Under the pieces are notes generated by a model. The model was not told where the DNA came from and ran no database searches. It worked only from the letters and a program-made list of their open reading frames with translations. Positions 1 to 8,665 of a DNA stretch of 38,901 bases are shown here, one piece after another; positions within the stretch are counted from its first letter, which is position 1; every line of letters begins with the position of its first letter. Location of the stretch: positions 1 to 38,901 of the forward strand of contig JAJQDE010000059.1 in assembly GCA_021202335.1 (NCBI GenBank). The letters are read 5' to 3'. A program made the position numbers and the translations under genes. This DNA is from Lachnospiraceae bacterium (GTDB taxonomy: Bacteria > Bacillota > Clostridia > Lachnospirales > Lachnospiraceae).

Positions 1-1
1 A

Positions 2-661
2 GTAATGACCGCAGGACGAGAGGAATTATTAAATGATAATGAAGATAATTTATCAGATGTGATTTTTGTAGCTACTAATTTTATGGGAAAGCTTTCTGAT
101 TCAAGAATTATTGTTAATGACTCGCCGGGAGTAAATTTTAGTGGAGATGACGAACATCAAAAAGTTGCAAATAAACTTATTAAAAGAAGAAAGTATGGAT
201 TGTTAATATATGTTATGAATGCAACACAGCTTGGAACTAATGATGAAAGTGCCCATCTTGATTTTGTTAAACAAACAATTGGCAGAACGCCTATTATGTT
301 TGTAATGAATAAGGTAGATTCTTTTAATCCAGATGAGGAGAATGTTGTAGATGTCATTCAGAGACAAAAAGAGTATTTATTAAATAAAGGATTTAAAAAT
401 CCAATGATATGTCCAATGTCTGCTAGAGCAGGTTATTTAGCTAAACAATATCAACAAGGGGAACTCAGTCGTAGCGAGGAACGAGAACTATATAATTATA
501 TCGACAAATTTGAAAAAATGAAATTGTACGAGTATTATAGGAGAGATTTTCCAACAATCAAAATTGCAGATTATGAGCAAGAGGAAGAGCAATTGTTAAA
601 AAATTGTGGATTATCTTATATTGAAAGTATAATAAACGGATATGCAAAAGGAGGAATTTGA
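2..661 (+). CDS. dynamin-like GTPase, first of a tandem pair (5' partial)
   Basis: The reading frame is open from the left edge, so the true start and the P-loop lie outside the window. The visible part has the G3 motif as NDSPG (near codon 38 of the visible frame) and G4 as NKVD, with spacing typical of dynamin-family G domains. It closely parallels the next gene: both share an MNATQLGTND / LNGTQLSTND block just before G4, the same FNP(D/E)EE continuation after it, and a similar CG-x-YIE/SIE helix near the end. Unlike its neighbour it stops right after this helix, so it lacks the long helical stalk. Tandem unequal dynamins are known in bacteria and can act as heteromers on membranes; that role is inference here. 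The next gene starts 1 base after its stop, so the two are co-translated. Confidence 0.8.
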   Translation, partial: VMTAGREELLNDNEDNLSDVIFVATNFMGKLSDSRIIVNDSPGVNFSGDDEHQKVANKLIKRRKYGLLIYVMNATQLGTNDESAHLDFVKQTIGRTPIMFVMNKVDSFNPDEENVVDVIQRQKEYLLNKGFKNPMICPMSARAGYLAKQYQQGELSRSEERELYNYIDKFEKMKLYEYYRRDFPTIKIADYEQEEEQLLKNCGLSYIESIINGYAKGGI

Positions 662-662
662 T

Positions 663-1868
663 ATGGCACAGATTAATATTAAGTACAACCCGTATAAGAT
701 GGAGACGCAGATTTCTATTAATGGAAAGGACATTACTACGGATAGTGGTTTATATAAGATAATTAAAGGAAAAAGGCTTCAAGAGTGGATTGCAAAATTC
801 CCACAAATGTTAGTCGATGAATTAAACACCGTAGATTTTGAAATTGAGTTTTATGGTATGTCATTAGATTGGGATGATTTTGAAGATGTTTTTAAGAGAG
901 CAAAAGAAAGTGGGACTATTAAGAATCTGAAAATGACATTCACAGAGGGCAAAAGTGACGAAGCTGTGAGCGACAAGATTGTCAGTGTGTTCACAGATTT
1001 GCAAGAAGGTCCAGTTGATGATTTTAGGGATCCGAAACTTATTAGAGCTTTCGAAAATATTAATAATTCTGTATTTCCTATTAATGTGATAGCTACAATG
1101 AGTTCTGGTAAGTCAACGCTTATAAATGCATTATTAGGAAAAAAATTAATGCCTTCAAAAAACGAAGCTTGCACAGCAACAATTACTGAAATTCTTGACA
1201 ATGATATGGAGACTTTTACGGCTATAGTTCATGATGAGGATGAAGTTGTTCTTCAGGAAATACCTAATCTGACCTATGAAATAATGAATGACTTGAACGA
1301 GGATGAAAATGTGCATAGAATAGCGGCAACTGGCAATATTCCTTTTTTGGACGCTAAAAGCATGGCATTAATGCTTGTTGACACTCCGGGACCAAATAAT
1401 TCGCAAAATCAAACACATAAGAATACAACATACAGAGCGATTAATAGCGATGCCAATAATCTTATATTATATGTATTGAATGGTACACAGCTTAGTACGA
1501 ATGATGATGCATCATTTTTGTCTTATGTTGCAGAACAGATTAAGCGAGGTGGCAAGCAAGTAAGAGATCGATTCCTTTTCGTGATTAATAAAATGGATGG
1601 ATTTAATCCAGAGGAAGAGGATATTGGAAAAGCTATTACAGCGGCAAAGAAATATTTAGCATTTTATGGAATTGATGATCCTCAGATTTTCCCATGTTCT
1701 GCATATACGGCATTAAATATCAGAACATATTTAGATGGTGTGGACATTGATAATATGACAAGAGCTGATGGAAGAAGATTACCTTTAGCTGCAAGAGATA
1801 CTCTTCCTATGATAGATAAGTTTATTGATTATGAAAGTATGCATTTAGAACAGTATTCAACATTGTAA
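663..1868 (+). CDS. dynamin-like GTPase, N-terminal GTPase part ended by an in-frame TAA
   Basis: The start at 663 follows AAAGGAGG with 8-9 bases spacing. The G domain is complete: G1 as MSSGKS at residues 146-151, G3 as DTPG at 240-243, G4 as NKMD at 309-312, matching the dynamin N-terminal family (PF00350-like). An N-terminal domain of about 130 residues precedes the G domain. The frame ends with TAA at 1866-1868, but the same frame stays open and protein-like from 1869 to 3215, and its first residues align with the C-terminal helix of the upstream paralogue. I read 663-3215 as one original gene of about 850 codons carrying a nonsense codon. The truncated product keeps every GTP-binding motif but would lack the stalk that dynamins need to oligomerise. 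Sequencing error, real decay or stop readthrough cannot be told apart from one sequence. Confidence 0.85.
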   Translation: MAQINIKYNPYKMETQISINGKDITTDSGLYKIIKGKRLQEWIAKFPQMLVDELNTVDFEIEFYGMSLDWDDFEDVFKRAKESGTIKNLKMTFTEGKSDEAVSDKIVSVFTDLQEGPVDDFRDPKLIRAFENINNSVFPINVIATMSSGKSTLINALLGKKLMPSKNEACTATITEILDNDMETFTAIVHDEDEVVLQEIPNLTYEIMNDLNEDENVHRIAATGNIPFLDAKSMALMLVDTPGPNNSQNQTHKNTTYRAINSDANNLILYVLNGTQLSTNDDASFLSYVAEQIKRGGKQVRDRFLFVINKMDGFNPEEEDIGKAITAAKKYLAFYGIDDPQIFPCSAYTALNIRTYLDGVDIDNMTRADGRRLPLAARDTLPMIDKFIDYESMHLEQYSTL

Positions 1869-1988
1869 CCTACAGCACAAAGAGAGTTAAACTTTAAGTT
1901 AAATCAAGCTGAAAAGAACGGGGATACAAAGGAGCAAGCTTTAATTCATTGTGGCATTTATTCAATTGAAGCTGCAATCACAGCCTAT

Positions 1989-3215
1989 GTGAAAAAATAT
2001 GCGAAAACAAAGAAAGTAAAAGATTTAGTTGAATCTTTCCAAGAGGTTCTTGAAAGTACTCAGGTTTTGGCAAAAGCAAAAACACAGGTTGCAACAGATG
2101 AGGAGGCCGCAAAGGCGTGTGCTGAACGTGCGGCAGTAGTGAAGGCAAAGATTGCAGACGGAGAAGAGGCTGCTGAATTAAAAAAAAGAATAGATGAATT
2201 AAATCCTATTGAATCTATTAGAGAGAAAGCAGAGGTATTAACACAAGAGGCAATAAATAAAGCAAACAGAGTTTTTCAGCCATACGGAGACGAAATAACT
2301 AATAAGGCAGAAGCAAAAAGATTGGTGACCCAATTCTCATTAATGAGTTCGGATGCAATTGCTGAACTTACTTCGGAATTAGAAAGTGTAATAAATCAAG
2401 AAGTAATGGGAACAGGAGAGAAAATCTTACTTGAGTATCAAGAAAAGTTATCGAAAATTGATGAAGGAGCTACAGATAAGCAACTTGACTTTGGAACTGT
2501 CGATTTGATTAAGGGTGCACTAAATAACATGAAAGAGAATGCACAAGCTTGGTGTTCTGATGATTTTGCGGCAGAAACTATTGATGATGTTGGCGTAACA
2601 ACTAAAAGCGAAAGGGTATATTACGAAAAAGTAGGACAAGAAGAAGAACAGGTTATTGCCGGAACTGAGAAAGTAAAAGTTAGGACCAAAAAAGTAAAAG
2701 TTGGGTCGCATCAAGAGAAGGTTGGAACTAAGAAAGTTGAGAAAAAACAATCAGGATTTTTTGGTTTTTTCAAAAGGTTATTTGGAAAGACAGAATATGA
2801 GTATGAAGATGTTTATGAGAATGTTGATGATTACAAAGATGAGGATATCTATGATACTGTAGTTAAGTATAAAACAGTAATGAAAGATATTTTTGAAGAG
2901 AGAAGAGAGCAAGTTGAGAATTTTGTAGTTGCTACTCATGATATTTCCGCAGGGCTGCTATTCAGAATACAAAAAAATTTGGATGCGGGAATAAAGGATA
3001 CACTTTCATATGCAGATACACAAATCTCTATGATGAAGACTCAATTTTCTGAACTCTTTGATGAGCTGGATGATCTTATTCAAGGAAAATATACGGAATT
3101 AGAGCAGTGTGCAACCGATCAGCAGACAAAGGCAGAATCATTAGAAAAAAATAAGGCACTCCTTGGATGGATTGAAGCTTGTAAAGCAGAAATTGATGAT
3201 ATTCTTAATATTTGA
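1989..3215 (+). CDS. C-terminal stalk of the dynamin-like GTPase (same frame as 663-1868, after the stop)
   Basis: This lies in exactly the same frame as 663-1868; codons 1869-1988 are also open and coding-like, so 1989 (GTG) is only the first possible start codon and has no ribosome binding site in front of it. The product is strongly helical and rich in Ala, Glu and Lys, as expected for a dynamin stalk. In its middle (about residues 215-255) is a charged repetitive stretch with repeats of the type VKVxTKKV and VGTKKV, followed by an aromatic-hydrophobic patch, SGFFGFFKRLFG at residues 255-266, then an acidic Tyr-rich stretch. In bacterial dynamins a hydrophobic paddle of this kind inserts into membranes, and I propose this patch as the paddle. 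Without readthrough the fragment may not be made. Confidence 0.65.
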   Translation: MKKYAKTKKVKDLVESFQEVLESTQVLAKAKTQVATDEEAAKACAERAAVVKAKIADGEEAAELKKRIDELNPIESIREKAEVLTQEAINKANRVFQPYGDEITNKAEAKRLVTQFSLMSSDAIAELTSELESVINQEVMGTGEKILLEYQEKLSKIDEGATDKQLDFGTVDLIKGALNNMKENAQAWCSDDFAAETIDDVGVTTKSERVYYEKVGQEEEQVIAGTEKVKVRTKKVKVGSHQEKVGTKKVEKKQSGFFGFFKRLFGKTEYEYEDVYENVDDYKDEDIYDTVVKYKTVMKDIFEERREQVENFVVATHDISAGLLFRIQKNLDAGIKDTLSYADTQISMMKTQFSELFDELDDLIQGKYTELEQCATDQQTKAESLEKNKALLGWIEACKAEIDDILNI

Positions 3216-3236
3216 GTAAGAAAGGGGATTTAGGAC

Positions 3237-3950
3237 ATGATTGCAGGTATAAAAAAATGTTTAGATGCAGGAGACATTACTGGACTAAGATATATTTTCA
3301 TAGATAGTTTAGATGTAGATCCGACATTTGAAAAATACAAAGAGGATTATGCTGTATGCAGAACAGTAGATGGAATGTTTGAGCCATATAAGGAACTAAC
3401 ACCATTAGCAATGTCTCATTCCGAGTGGAGTATGGATTATTGGGGCAAAATTAAGTTTGATCAGAAGAAGAATTTTTCAGAAAAAAGGTTTGAGCATATG
3501 ATAGAGGTTGCTAAAATAGTCCACTCTGAAAAAATTGAAAGGTTATTGGCTGAGAGAGCTGCAAAACAAACAAAGCTTGAAGAACAGATAGAACAAGTGA
3601 TACCTAAAGATAGTGTACTCACAATACAAAAAACGGAAATTGTTCAGCCTATTAAAGATACAATAAATAATGCCGCATCAACCCCAAGAACAGTTTTGAT
3701 TTCAGAGAGCGGAATTTCCAAATCTGACGAGGAAAAACTGGATGCAGAGAAAAGAAAGCTTGATTTGCATAATAAGAGCGTTGAGATGGAAGAACTTGAG
3801 AAAAAAAGACAGAGAGAAGAAAGAGCTAAAGCGATTGATAAAGAAAATGCTTTAGTAGGAAGTCAAGAACAACCCAAAAAAGTTCCGGGGATTGTGGCAG
3901 TAATAGCAGTAATTATAGTGGTAGTAGTACTCTTGTTAAAGGTACTATAA
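3237..3950 (+). CDS. coiled-coil protein with C-terminal membrane anchor, probably frameshifted
   Basis: The start follows AAAGGGG with 9 bases spacing, 21 bases after the dynamin gene. The first 100 residues form a small unrecognised domain with aromatic residues (SEWSMDYWGK). Residues 100-215 are mainly charged helix, with long runs of Glu, Lys and Arg suggesting a coiled coil. The last 22 residues are almost purely Val, Ile, Leu and Ala, a clear transmembrane segment, and the frame stops immediately after it. The -1 frame is open from 3842 to 4366 with no ATG, GTG or TTG start, and ends by overlapping the next start codon. The likely original protein therefore continued past the membrane segment for about 140 residues. 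As it stands it would be a tail-anchored protein. Family unknown; a membrane link for the dynamin/ATPase module is inference. Confidence 0.7.
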   Translation: MIAGIKKCLDAGDITGLRYIFIDSLDVDPTFEKYKEDYAVCRTVDGMFEPYKELTPLAMSHSEWSMDYWGKIKFDQKKNFSEKRFEHMIEVAKIVHSEKIERLLAERAAKQTKLEEQIEQVIPKDSVLTIQKTEIVQPIKDTINNAASTPRTVLISESGISKSDEEKLDAEKRKLDLHNKSVEMEELEKKRQREERAKAIDKENALVGSQEQPKKVPGIVAVIAVIIVVVVLLLKVL

Positions 3951-4369
3951 AGCAATCCCCATATCAAACAACTACCATTGCTTCAGAAGTACAAAATGCA
4001 AGAAATTTATTTTCAAGTGCAGGCTTTTATACGATTCTCGAAACGAGTGAATGCAAATTTGATTATTCAGCGAGAAAAGAGTATTTAAGAAAAACTCTGT
4101 ATAGAAGATGTGATATTTCGGGAGTCGAAAAGCTAGGTGAAGAGATATATAGACTTGTTAAGAATGAGTCTGAAAAAAATATTGCTAAAAATATTGGCGG
4201 AAAGTGGATACCTTATCGTGAAGGCAGAATAAGTAATGTTATTGTATACGAACATGTTGATAGCAACGATTTTATAACAGGTTGGTATAAAACGTTAACA
4301 AAAGAAAGAAATCCAAACGGAACAGTTACCAAGCGGGTAAGATACTATAGGAGGGTTGGGGCAAAATAA
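3951..4369 (+). pseudogene. orphan -1 frame continuation of the membrane-anchored protein
   Basis: No start codon exists in this frame, yet it is open from 3842 to the TAA at 4367-4369, which overlaps the next ATG (TAATG). The translation is protein-like: mixed polar and aromatic residues, helix-forming segments, a basic C-terminus ending in RRVGAK, and a motif YREGRISNVIVYEHVD. Joining it to 3237-3950 needs a 1-base deletion or a -1 ribosomal slip between 3842 and 3947. The most natural place is the TTAAAGG stretch at 3936-3942, just after the hydrophobic segment, where losing one A or G would explain everything. It would then be an extracytoplasmic domain behind the membrane anchor. No family recognised. 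Confidence 0.6.
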
Positions 4370-7300
4370 TGAAATTTGAAAATTATAACCAATCAGTAGG
4401 GGGGATAGAAAGTCCCCCTACTGTATATCAGCAGCAAGTGGCAGAACCTGTCATCAATTCAAGACCGTTTGCAGAACCAGAGCCTCAAAATATGAGTCTT
4501 GATATTTTACAAAATAATTTAGGCAATTGTTTGAGTATTATTGATGACGAAGTAATGAAAGGATACGTGACCAGACTTGATGAGTTACCAATAATTATTC
4601 AGGATGTCGAAGTATATGATAATCTGAATGATATTCATTTTTTTAAGATTTCAGAGTTGGTATATCAAGAAGATGAGTTCTCAGTTGATAAGCTTACCAT
4701 GGTTTTTCAAGCATTATCCAACAAACCATGTACATTAGTTCTTATGCTTAGAAGTGATGGAGAAAAAACAGAGTTTTATTTAGGTGCAAGGTCTAACGAT
4801 AACCGATCTTCCGGAACATTGTTTCAGATGCTTAAACAAAGCTTATTAGGTTTTTTCCCCGGAAGTCAAATTTCTGATTATTATGATGAAGATATGAAAA
4901 AAGATCTTCAAAACATATCAGTTGGAAGTGTCTCTAGCGTTACTAGTGTTGCCGATTATAAACAAGACCAGGAAAGAATTACTAATAAGGAATTTATTCA
5001 GGGACTTGAAAAATATGTTTATGCAATGCAAGGAAAGGTTTATACGGCTGTATTTATAGCGGATAATTTGTCATATGATGAGTTGATGTCTAAAAAAAGA
5101 GAGTATGAACAGATTTATACTCAAATATCTCCTTTTGCAAATATGCAGATGAGTTTTACAGTATCTGATAGTAAGAGTGAATCAGCTGGAACGAGTGATG
5201 GTAAGACATCAAATATTGCTCTCACTAAGACTACTGGCACCTCTAAAAATGAAACAGATACAAATTCTCAGACAGTTGGAACAAGCGAGACAAAAGGACA
5301 AACCATCACTAATACGCATGGAGAAAATTCGTCTGAATCAGATGGGAAAACGCACACAACAGGTACGTCAGATGGTACAAATAAATCTACGTCAAATGGT
5401 GTGAATGTTGGCGTACATGGTGGAGTAGGAGCACCTAGCGGACCGAATGCGGGAGCATTAGTTGGTTATAATCATTCAGTAACTAATGGAACTTCCCATA
5501 CGAAATCGGTATCAGATGCAATATCACAGACACTAACCCACGGGTTTACTGACTCAAAGTCAATAGGCGAGTCAAAAACATATGGTAAGAATGAGAACTC
5601 AACTTCATCAACGAGTATAGGAATTGGGCGAAGCGAAAGTGATTCGGTCACAACAGGTGAGGCATTTAATTTAGTGAATACGCAGTCTATGACTGATACA
5701 TTTGGGTCTTCAAAATCGGTTGTCCTTAACGCTAAGAACATGACTTTGAATTTAGCAATGGAGAGATTACAGAAACATTTGGAACGTATAGATGAATGTG
5801 AAAGTTTCGGAATGTGGAATTTTGCTGGATATTTCTTAGGTGAAACAAAAGCAGAAACAGAAACAGCTGCAAATACATACAAGGCTGTAATTGCTGGAAC
5901 AAATAGCGGAATAGAAAGAAATGCAATTAACTCATGGGATAATGAAGATGATGTTGATGAAATTAAGGAATATTTGTATCATTTTACACATCCTCAGTTT
6001 GCATATACAGGTTTTAGTTACGATGACTTTAGAACAATACCGGTTAACCCATCAGCGCTTGTAAGTACCAATGAATTAGCTATACATATGTCTTTGCCTA
6101 GACATTCAGTTATAGGTTTGCCTGTTGTCGAACATGCAGATTTTGGCAAAGAAGTTGTAAAATACAGCGATGATGATAAGAAAAAACGCGAGGTCGAATT
6201 AGGAAATGTATTCGGAATGGGGTGCAAAACAGACACAAAAGTAAAACTGGATTGTGACTCATTAACAATGCATACTTTTATTACAGGATCCACAGGATCA
6301 GGAAAAAGTAATACTGTATATGAGATTTTAAATCAATTAAGAACATTTTATGGAATACCGTTTCTGGTTGTCGAGCCAGCCAAAGGTGAGTACAAAAATG
6401 TATTTGGTCAGTTTGCCGATGTAAGTGTTTATGGCACTAATCCTAAGATTTCAAATTTGCTGCAGATAAATCCATTTAGTTTCCCAAAGGGAGTACATGT
6501 TTTGGAACATTTAGATCGTCTGGTTGAAATATTTAATGTATGTTGGCCTATGTACGCTGCAATGCCTGCAATATTAAAAGAGGCAATGGAAAAAGCATAT
6601 GTTTCGACGGGATGGAATCTTGATTCTTCAGAAAATGAAAGCGGACTTAAATTCCCTAATTTCGCTGATCTCCTAGAGCAGATAGAAACTGTTATTGATG
6701 AGTCTAAGTATTCTACTGATAGCAAAGGTGATTATTCTGGCGCGTTGATGACTCGTGTTAGATCATTAACAACGGGGTTAAATGGTCAGATATTTACTGG
6801 AAATGAAATATCAAATAGCGATTTGTTTGATAAGAATGTAATTGTTGATTTGAGTAGGGTCGGTTCGACAGAGACAAAATCACTGATAATGGGACTACTT
6901 GTTATGAAGTTAAATGAATACAGAATGGATAGTGGAAAGATAAATAGTCCACTTAGCCATATAACTGTATTGGAAGAAGCACATAATCTTTTGAAAAAAA
7001 CGTCAACTGAACAGTCTGCGGAGGGTTCAAATCTTTTGGGAAAATCTGTAGAATTGTTATCAAATTCAATTGCTGAAATGAGAACTTATGGGGAGGGATT
7101 TATCATTGCCGATCAATCTCCTGGTCTCCTTGATATGTCGGCTATAAGAAATACAAATACTAAGATTATATTAAGATTGCCTGAAAAAACAGACCGTGAA
7201 TTAGTAGGATTTTCTGCCGGTTTGTCAGAGGAACAGATTCCAGAATTAGCCAAACTGAAGAAAGGGGTTGCTGCTGTATATCAGAATGATTGGGTCGAAC

Positions 7301-7845
7301 CGGTTCTTGTACAAGTGAAGAAGTGTGCGATTGAAGAGAAACAATATGATTTTAAAACACATTCTATGCTTGTTGATACAACAGCATACAGAAATCAGTT
7401 AGTTAATCTTCTTATTCAAGGACGTCTAGATGAGAAGCTTGAGTTTAATATTTACGAGATTGAGGAGGGATTAGAGAGACTCGGACTCTCGATCAGAAAT
7501 GAAAAGGTTGTTATGGATATAATAAAAGAATACAGAGAAAAGAATGAATTAGCTATATGGGAAAATGAGCAATTCAGCAAATTATCAGCTGTTGTGTCAG
7601 AGATTCTTGGAGTAAGAAAAAGAGTTGAGAATTGTGTTCTATCTGCGTCAAATAATGACGAGTTATCGCAAGACCTAAGAAGAATAGTATATCAATTTAT
7701 GCCAAATGCAAGTGGTGAAATAATTCTTACACTCAGCCAAATCTTTATGAAAGATATGAGTGAGCAGCAGGATGAGGCAGAAATTAGAAAACGATTATAT
7801 GAGAGGTGGTTCGACTCTGTGAAGGAAGGAGGTATGCTGTTATGA
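4369..7845 (+). CDS. HerA/FtsK-like ATPase with long Ser/Thr/Gly-rich insert
   Basis: This 1158-residue protein has a helicase/translocase core of the HerA (DUF87) type. Walker A is GSTGSGKS at residues 640-647. Walker B is TVLEEAHN at 866-873, with the double acid and histidine typical of HerA. A later ADQSPGLLDMSAIRNTNTK segment fits the sensor/arginine region. Residues 1-40 are Pro/Gln-rich, 45-250 form an N-terminal domain, and about 265-445 are a low-complexity insert of Ser, Thr, Gly, Asn and Lys with an internal Gly/Val-rich hydrophobic patch. The C-terminal 140 residues are helical. HerA-type ATPases form hexamers that move DNA or protein, and several work with nuclease partners in phage defence. 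Its start overlaps the preceding stop, and its stop overlaps the next gene by 4 bases, so it is tightly coupled to the nuclease-like gene. Its substrate is unknown. Confidence 0.85.
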   Translation: MKFENYNQSVGGIESPPTVYQQQVAEPVINSRPFAEPEPQNMSLDILQNNLGNCLSIIDDEVMKGYVTRLDELPIIIQDVEVYDNLNDIHFFKISELVYQEDEFSVDKLTMVFQALSNKPCTLVLMLRSDGEKTEFYLGARSNDNRSSGTLFQMLKQSLLGFFPGSQISDYYDEDMKKDLQNISVGSVSSVTSVADYKQDQERITNKEFIQGLEKYVYAMQGKVYTAVFIADNLSYDELMSKKREYEQIYTQISPFANMQMSFTVSDSKSESAGTSDGKTSNIALTKTTGTSKNETDTNSQTVGTSETKGQTITNTHGENSSESDGKTHTTGTSDGTNKSTSNGVNVGVHGGVGAPSGPNAGALVGYNHSVTNGTSHTKSVSDAISQTLTHGFTDSKSIGESKTYGKNENSTSSTSIGIGRSESDSVTTGEAFNLVNTQSMTDTFGSSKSVVLNAKNMTLNLAMERLQKHLERIDECESFGMWNFAGYFLGETKAETETAANTYKAVIAGTNSGIERNAINSWDNEDDVDEIKEYLYHFTHPQFAYTGFSYDDFRTIPVNPSALVSTNELAIHMSLPRHSVIGLPVVEHADFGKEVVKYSDDDKKKREVELGNVFGMGCKTDTKVKLDCDSLTMHTFITGSTGSGKSNTVYEILNQLRTFYGIPFLVVEPAKGEYKNVFGQFADVSVYGTNPKISNLLQINPFSFPKGVHVLEHLDRLVEIFNVCWPMYAAMPAILKEAMEKAYVSTGWNLDSSENESGLKFPNFADLLEQIETVIDESKYSTDSKGDYSGALMTRVRSLTTGLNGQIFTGNEISNSDLFDKNVIVDLSRVGSTETKSLIMGLLVMKLNEYRMDSGKINSPLSHITVLEEAHNLLKKTSTEQSAEGSNLLGKSVELLSNSIAEMRTYGEGFIIADQSPGLLDMSAIRNTNTKIILRLPEKTDRELVGFSAGLSEEQIPELAKLKKGVAAVYQNDWVEPVLVQVKKCAIEEKQYDFKTHSMLVDTTAYRNQLVNLLIQGRLDEKLEFNIYEIEEGLERLGLSIRNEKVVMDIIKEYREKNELAIWENEQFSKLSAVVSEILGVRKRVENCVLSASNNDELSQDLRRIVYQFMPNASGEIILTLSQIFMKDMSEQQDEAEIRKRLYERWFDSVKEGGMLL

Positions 7846-8345
7846 GTGAAATGAAAGGATTTAAAGATGCATCTGATGGAGGAGAATCTAAATTTGGTAG
7901 AAGTAAGTTAGCGCAGAATCTGGACAATAAAGAAAGTAAAAATGACACTAATTACGATTCGCCAATTGTCAAAGAAGTCAAAGAGGCAATAAAAAATAAA
8001 CTTGATGGTTTAGCTCGTGAACAAGAGGTGGCGAAGGAACTTGAGAAGAAATATCCTCCTGAAAAAGGATATCAGATTGTATCTGAAGCTTATCTTAGAG
8101 ATAAGGATGGAAATATTGTAAAGGATCCTGTGACAGAACAAGCACGTAGAATTGATTTTGTTGTAGTTAAGGGTGAGAAGGCTGTCGATTCAATTGAGGT
8201 TACGTCTAAAACTGCAGATAAAACTGCCCAGTGTGCAAAAGAAAATAGAATTAGAGATGCTGGTTGCAATTATATACGTGATAATAATGGAAATCTCGTA
8301 CTGATTCCAACTACAGTGCGAACAAGAATTGAAAGGAGAAATTAA
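7842..8345 (+). CDS. restriction-endonuclease-fold toxin-like nuclease (putative)
   Basis: The start at 7842 overlaps the ATPase stop as ATGA and follows GGAGG with 9 bases spacing; an upstream in-frame GTG at 7806 lies inside the ATPase gene and is less likely. The 167-residue product has a polar N-terminus without a signal peptide, then a domain with the pattern of PD-(D/E)XK nucleases: a Glu in the first helix (REQEVAKELEKK), D105 in RRIDFVVV, and E119/K123 in SIEVTSK. The ending NYIRDNNGN...RTRIERR resembles, from memory, toxin tips of polymorphic toxin systems. The next gene sits where an immunity gene would be. Nuclease activity is inference; the motif spacing is slightly unusual (EVTSK rather than ExK), so a noncatalytic relative is possible. 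Confidence 0.65.
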   Translation: MSEMKGFKDASDGGESKFGRSKLAQNLDNKESKNDTNYDSPIVKEVKEAIKNKLDGLAREQEVAKELEKKYPPEKGYQIVSEAYLRDKDGNIVKDPVTEQARRIDFVVVKGEKAVDSIEVTSKTADKTAQCAKENRIRDAGCNYIRDNNGNLVLIPTTVRTRIERRN

Positions 8346-8347
8346 AA

Positions 8348-8641
8348 ATGTTAAAAGTATATGACAAAGCTCAGTGGCATATTGATGCTGGCGCAGATGA
8401 GGCAACTGTTGTAGAAAAGATGAAAATATTATTTGAATTCTTAAATGTTAAGGGGCTTCTTTTGGATGAGGGAAAAGAAATTTTGGATTTAGGAATTGAC
8501 GATAGCGTTTCAATTCATGAAAGAATGCTAACAGAAGAAGGAAACAGTTTCATGGAGACAAAATATGATGATATAATTAATACTAATAAAGAGGAGTTTA
8601 ATGAAGCATTAGAGAAAGCTTTTGAAATATTTGCAAAATAA
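8348..8641 (+). CDS. small acidic protein, possible immunity protein
   Basis: 97 residues, clearly acidic, predicted mostly helical, no membrane segment. Start chosen by AAAGGAGA with about 8 bases spacing, only 2 bases after the preceding stop. It is the last gene of the accessory operon and is followed by a terminator. I do not recognise the family by name. The position directly after a toxin-like nuclease, the small size and the acidic charge fit an immunity protein that would bind the basic nuclease face. An alternative is a structural or regulatory subunit of the ATPase/nuclease complex. Confidence 0.6.
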   Translation: MLKVYDKAQWHIDAGADEATVVEKMKILFEFLNVKGLLLDEGKEILDLGIDDSVSIHERMLTEEGNSFMETKYDDIINTNKEEFNEALEKAFEIFAK

Positions 8642-8665
8642 CTTGATTTTGATGTTACAATTCTG

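Noticed and set aside
3873-3885. A6 run as a programmed -1 slippery site for the membrane protein
   Set aside because: The A AAA AAG heptamer is not in the right phase with the gene frame (codons are CCC AAA AAA GTT), and slipping here would replace the hydrophobic anchor by a Ser/Gly stretch.
7806-7841. Upstream GTG start for the nuclease-like gene
   Set aside because: It lies inside the ATPase gene without a binding site; ATG at 7842 has GGAGG at 9 bases.
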